Of a DNA stretch of 8,863 nucleotides, positions 6,128 to 8,863 are shown one piece after another. The position numbers and the translations under genes are program-made. Positions within the stretch are counted from its first letter, which is position 1. Every line of letters begins with the position of its first letter. This stretch comes from BM714 sp964644525 (GTDB taxonomy: Bacteria; Bacillota; Clostridia; Peptostreptococcales; BM714). The stretch covers positions 1-8,863 of the forward strand of contig CAZXWC010000069.1 of NCBI GenBank assembly GCA_964644525.1. The letters run 5' to 3'. The notes under the pieces are model-generated. The model saw nothing but the letters and a program-made list of their open reading frames with translations. It made no database searches and was not told the origin of the DNA.

Positions 6128-6799
6128 ATGTTTTTTGATTGCAAAGCCTTCATATTTGATTTGGATGGAACTCTTGTCGATTCCATGTGGATATGGAAGC
6201 AGATTGATATAGACTATTTGAAAAAATACGGCATTGAATTGCCGGACGACCTTCAGCATGAAATAGAAGGCATGAGCTTTACCGAGACAGCCCAGTATTT
6301 TAAGGACCGATTCGACATAAATGAAGATATAGAAAAGATAAAGGACGAATGGAACGGCATGGCGTCATATTTGTACGAGAAAGAAATACGATTGAAAAAA
6401 GGAGTTGCAAAACTAGTAGAGAGACTGAGTAAAAGAGGTGTTAGCCTTGGCATAGGAACCAGCAATTTCAGGGCACTTGCCGAATCTGTTCTCCATTCAA
6501 ACGGAATCCATGGATATTTTGACGTAATACGAACATCTTGCGAGGTCGAGCGTGGCAAGCCGAGCCCCGATATATACCTAAAAGTGGCTGAAGAGCTTAA
6601 AACAGAACCTTCAAAGTGTCTTGTGTTCGAGGATACCTACGCCGGAATATTGGCGGCTAAAAGAGCTGGTATGAAAGCTTGTGCGGTATACGACGAACAC
6701 TCCAAGGCAAGATGGCAGGAACTTGTGGAATTGTCCGACATGAATGTTAAAAGCATGGATGAAATTGATGCCGAATTCGATTCCGGATTTTATATTTGA
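6128..6799 (+). CDS. HAD family phosphatase, beta-phosphoglucomutase-like subfamily
   Basis: A 223-residue cytoplasmic HAD-superfamily hydrolase, expected to remove phosphate from a small phosphorylated metabolite through a phospho-aspartate intermediate. Seen: motif I DLDGTLVDS with nucleophile D11 and general acid D13, a helical cap from about residue 18 to 85, motif II GTSN (110-113), motif III lysine K144 in GKPSPDIYL, and motif IV FEDTYAGILAAKRAGM (167-182) with E168 and D169. The KPxPDIY and FEDSxxGIxAAxxAGM pattern places it in subfamily IA with beta-phosphoglucomutase-like and small sugar-phosphate phosphatases. Substrate is not predictable. The ATG at 6128 follows GGGGTGG (6117-6123), which comes directly after the hairpin ending at 6112. 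A candidate promoter at 6031-6059 suggests its own transcript; no terminator is visible in the 128 bp before the DUF1846 gene, so the two may be linked. Confidence 0.9.
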   Translation: MFFDCKAFIFDLDGTLVDSMWIWKQIDIDYLKKYGIELPDDLQHEIEGMSFTETAQYFKDRFDINEDIEKIKDEWNGMASYLYEKEIRLKKGVAKLVERLSKRGVSLGIGTSNFRALAESVLHSNGIHGYFDVIRTSCEVERGKPSPDIYLKVAEELKTEPSKCLVFEDTYAGILAAKRAGMKACAVYDEHSKARWQELVELSDMNVKSMDEIDAEFDSGFYI

Positions 6800-6916
6800 T
6801 TTTGTTTCTTCAATAGAGTACGATTATTAAGGAATGCTGAAATGCAGGTGGCAGATAATATTGTTGCCTGTTGAATAAGATAGACAATAATAATATTGGC
6901 AGAAATTTAAATTTGC

Positions 6917-6922
6917 GAGGAG
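6917..6922 (+). promoter_or_regulatory. Ribosome binding site that fixes the DUF1846 start
   Basis: GAGGAG lies 5 nt before the ATG at 6928. The reading frame stays open back to a TTG at 6871, but that codon has no ribosome binding site and the added residues (rich in Asn) do not look like protein. Confidence 0.8.
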
Positions 6923-6927
6923 TGCAT

Positions 6928-8436
6928 ATGGAAAAAGGTTTTGATTCGGAAAAATATTTGGAAGAACAGTCAAAGTTTATTTTGCAGCGCGTAAACGACT
7001 ATGACAAACTATATTTGGAATTCGGAGGGAAACTTCTCTTTGACATGCATGCAAAGCGTTGTCTTCCTGGTTTTGAAGCGGATGCAAAAATCAAGCTTCT
7101 GCGAAAGCTTAGAGACAAGGCTGAAGTCATAATTTGCGTATATGCCGGGGATATCGAGAGAAACAAGATACGCGGCGATTTTGGAATAACCTATGACATG
7201 GATGTGCTAAGGATGATTGACGAGCTCAGGTCTAAGGAATTGGATGTAAACAGTATAGTTATTACTCGCTACAATGATCAGCCGGCAGCGAAACTTTTCA
7301 TGAACAAACTGAAGAGAAGAGACATAAAGGTTTATACGCATAGGGCCACTAAAGGATACCCGACAGATGTTGACACAATCGTAAGCGATGAAGGATACGG
7401 CAAGAATCCTTACATAGAAACGACAAAGCAGATTGTAGTAGTTACCGCACCGGGTCCCGGGAGCGGAAAACTTGCCACATGTTTAGGGCAGCTTTATCAT
7501 GAGAATAAGAGAGGCCGTGCAGTTGGTTACTCCAAGTTTGAGACATTCCCTGTATGGAACATGCCTCTAAAACACCCACTCAATATAGCGTACGAGGCTG
7601 CGACAGTAGATCTCAAGGATGTAAACATGATAGATTCATTTCATTTCGATGCTTATGGAGAGATTTCAGTAAATTACAACCGGGACATTGAGACATTTCC
7701 GGTGCTTAAAAGAATAATAGAGAAAATAACAGGTAAGGAGTCAATCTATAAATCGCCAACTGATATGGGAGTCAACAGAGTCGGTTTTGGAATAGTCGAC
7801 GACCATTTGGTACAAGAAGCTTCGTGCCAGGAAATAATAAGAAGGTATTACAATACAGGATGCGAATACAAGAAAGGCCTTGTCGACCTTGAGACTTTTC
7901 AAAGGGCAAAATTGATAATGGAGGAGCTTGACCTTGATCCTTCCGACAGAAAGGTCGTAAATCCTGCAAAGGAAAAAGCCGATAGTCTTAAAGCTTCCGG
8001 ACGTTGCAAGGACACCTGCTCGGTTTTCGCAATAGAGATGCACGACGGAACCATTGTAACCGGAAGAATGACTGAAATAATGGATGCTCCTTCGGCCGCT
8101 ATTCTAAATGCGGTAAAATACCTGGCTAAAATAGACGACAAGCTGCATCTCATAGCTCCAATGATTCTTGAGCCGATTCGAAAGCTTAAGAAAGAATCGC
8201 TTGGTTCCATGAATCTTATACTTGATGCTGAAGAAATACTAATAGCTCTAAGCATAAGCGCTGTTACAAATCCAATTGCCAAAGTGGCTGTGGATAAACT
8301 AAAATTACTCAAGGGTTGTCAGGCTCATTGTACAACCATTCTCACATCTGCAAACGAAAACATAATCAGAAGATTGCAGATAGAAGTAACAAGCGAGCCG
8401 GTTTATTTTTCATCCAGTCTCTATGAAGGTAAATAA
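6928..8436 (+). CDS. DUF1846 (UPF0371) family protein of unknown function
   Basis: A 502-residue soluble protein recognised as DUF1846 from its start (GFDSEKYLEEQSKFILQRV), DKLYLEFGGKLLFDMHAKRCLPGF (26-49) and its length of about 500, which is usual for the family. Function is not established. Seen: an N-terminal Rossmann-like half with VIICVYAGDIERNKIRGDFG (67-86), then IVVVTAPGPGSGKLATC (169-185), whose GPGSGK is P-loop-like and suggests nucleotide binding. HPLNIAYEAATVDL (216-229) and DSFHFDAYG (236-244) are strongly family-like. The C-terminal half has two CX3C pairs, C360/C364 and C464/C468. No signal peptide or membrane segment. The gene sits 128 bp after the HAD gene; weak promoter-like matches exist there (TTGTTT 6802-6807 with TATTAA 6825-6830), none convincing. 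It ends at a strong bidirectional terminator. Confidence 0.9.
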   Translation: MEKGFDSEKYLEEQSKFILQRVNDYDKLYLEFGGKLLFDMHAKRCLPGFEADAKIKLLRKLRDKAEVIICVYAGDIERNKIRGDFGITYDMDVLRMIDELRSKELDVNSIVITRYNDQPAAKLFMNKLKRRDIKVYTHRATKGYPTDVDTIVSDEGYGKNPYIETTKQIVVVTAPGPGSGKLATCLGQLYHENKRGRAVGYSKFETFPVWNMPLKHPLNIAYEAATVDLKDVNMIDSFHFDAYGEISVNYNRDIETFPVLKRIIEKITGKESIYKSPTDMGVNRVGFGIVDDHLVQEASCQEIIRRYYNTGCEYKKGLVDLETFQRAKLIMEELDLDPSDRKVVNPAKEKADSLKASGRCKDTCSVFAIEMHDGTIVTGRMTEIMDAPSAAILNAVKYLAKIDDKLHLIAPMILEPIRKLKKESLGSMNLILDAEEILIALSISAVTNPIAKVAVDKLKLLKGCQAHCTTILTSANENIIRRLQIEVTSEPVYFSSSLYEGK

Positions 8437-8453
8437 AAACATATGTAGAAGAA

Positions 8454-8490
8454 AAGACTGCCGGCTCTATAAAAAAGAGCCGGCAGTCTT
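8454..8490. terminator. Bidirectional intrinsic terminator between convergent genes
   Basis: A perfect 15-bp stem, AAGACTGCCGGCTCT (8454-8468) with its complement (8476-8490), and a 7-nt A-rich loop. On the minus strand a T-rich run follows (TTTTCTTC). On the plus strand the stem ends in TCTT followed by GCTTTA. It closes the DUF1846 gene from the left and the partial enzyme gene from the right. Confidence 0.9.
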
Positions 8491-8516
8491 GCTTTATAAA
8501 TCTAATCAAAACAATT

Positions 8517-8863
8517 TTAAAGAACAAGGTTATTTTTCAAATGAACCATGAAATCCTGCACATTTGTAACAATCGATGTGACCTCTAGAGAACCTCTGTC
8601 GCCGAGTTTGTTGACGGCGAATTCGGATATGTCTACGCTGTATATGAAAACCGGCCTAACCTTTCCATTCTCAAAAGTATATGATGGAGTCATATTCCCA
8701 GAAGCTATAGTGTGCAGGGTTGTTGCAAGGCAAATGACAGTAGTAGCCTTTTGGGTTTGAACCCGCATGGCATCTTGAGCATCATAAGCGTTTCCGTAAA
8801 CGGACGGCAGCGGTCCGTCGTCTCTTATTGAACCTGCAAGAACCAGGGGAACATTGTTTTCAA
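8517..8863 (-). CDS. TIGR00300 family (LOR/SDH, ornithine cyclodeaminase-like) protein, C-terminal part
   Basis: The frame is open from the window edge (8863) to a TAA at 8517-8519, giving the last 114 residues; the start is outside the window. The visible part begins ENNVPLVLAGSIRDDGPLPS (8861-8802) and continues NAYDAQDAMRVQTQKATTVI, LATTLHTIASGNMTPS, then VFIYSVDISEFAVNKLGDRG near the end. The pattern LAGSIRDDGPLP, AQDAMR, LATxLHxIAxGNxxPS and VDIxxxxVxKLxDRGS is that of the TIGR00300 family, named LOR/SDH bifunctional enzyme conserved domain, which includes the ornithine cyclodeaminase half of the cyanobacterial ArgZ/AgrE proteins. Such enzymes bind NAD and act on ornithine or related amino acids. 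Whether this one is a stand-alone cyclodeaminase or fused to another domain cannot be seen. The ATG at 8768 within the frame is internal, because conserved sequence continues upstream of it. It converges on the DUF1846 gene. Confidence 0.85.
   Translation of the reverse strand, partial: ENNVPLVLAGSIRDDGPLPSVYGNAYDAQDAMRVQTQKATTVICLATTLHTIASGNMTPSYTFENGKVRPVFIYSVDISEFAVNKLGDRGSLEVTSIVTNVQDFMVHLKNNLVL

Noticed and set aside
6855..6898. ATAATATTG repeated at 6855-6863 and 6890-6898
   Set aside because: A 9-bp A/T-rich match in a short intergenic region is likely by chance, and no operator or attachment site structure accompanies it.
6871..6927. TTG at 6871 as the DUF1846 start
   Set aside because: No ribosome binding site lies before it, the extra 19 residues are Asn-rich and unlike the family, and GAGGAG precedes the ATG at 6928.
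6800..6927. Promoter for the DUF1846 gene
   Set aside because: Several weak -35/-10 pairs can be drawn (for example TTGTTT 6802 with TATTAA 6825), but none stands out, so no feature was called.
8548..8760. Plus-strand frame of 70 residues
   Set aside because: It lies opposite the TIGR00300 gene, whose conserved motifs fix the minus strand as coding.
1..8863. Defence system, prophage, insertion sequence or CRISPR array
   Set aside because: No transposase, integrase, phage protein, Cas protein or regular repeat was seen. All genes belong to known housekeeping families with similar base use.

Overview
This is an ordinary chromosomal housekeeping region of a low-to-moderate-GC Gram-positive bacterium, most likely a member of the Clostridia or Tissierellia. 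Support for this: strong AAGGAGG-type ribosome binding sites, many AGA/ATA/ATG-rich codons, sigma-A-like promoters, compact intrinsic terminators, a secreted 5'-nucleotidase carrying LysM, a RelQ-type small alarmone synthetase and a DUF1846 protein. Genus cannot be fixed from the sequence alone. No mobile element, CRISPR array, tRNA or rRNA was seen, and no clearly new multi-gene system.

Layout. Seven complete genes lie on the plus strand, followed by one partial gene on the minus strand. (1) 36-1730: secreted 5'-nucleotidase with a C-terminal LysM domain, closed by a hairpin at 1765-1797. (2) 1823-2779: TIGR01212/YtqA-type radical SAM protein. (3) 2852-3859: glyceraldehyde-3-phosphate dehydrogenase with its own strong extended -10 promoter and an 80-nt possibly folded 3' segment before its terminator. 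(4) 4020-4826 and (5) 4845-5537: small (p)ppGpp synthetase and calcineurin-like phosphoesterase, 18 bp apart and ended by one strong terminator, so very probably one operon. (6) 5625-6050: FlK-like hotdog thioesterase. (7) 6128-6799: HAD phosphatase, with a perfect 13-bp hairpin just before its ribosome binding site. (8) 6928-8436: DUF1846 protein of 502 residues. (9) 8517-8863, minus strand: C-terminal part of a TIGR00300 (LOR/SDH, ornithine cyclodeaminase-like) enzyme. It converges on the DUF1846 gene and shares a 15-bp bidirectional terminator with it.

How the genes fit together. Most are separate transcription units, each with a terminator or promoter between it and the next, so a shared pathway is not implied. 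The one operon suggested by spacing joins alarmone synthesis to a phosphoesterase of unknown substrate. The points most worth a second look are the GAPDH cofactor site (the usual NAD-selecting Asp is Ser), the thioesterase lacking the FlK glutamate, the reverse-oriented terminator-like hairpin at 6078-6112, the overlapping promoter/terminator arrangements at 1735-1798 and 3944-3994, the possible three-way-junction RNA after gap, and the P-loop-like and CX3C motifs of the DUF1846 protein.
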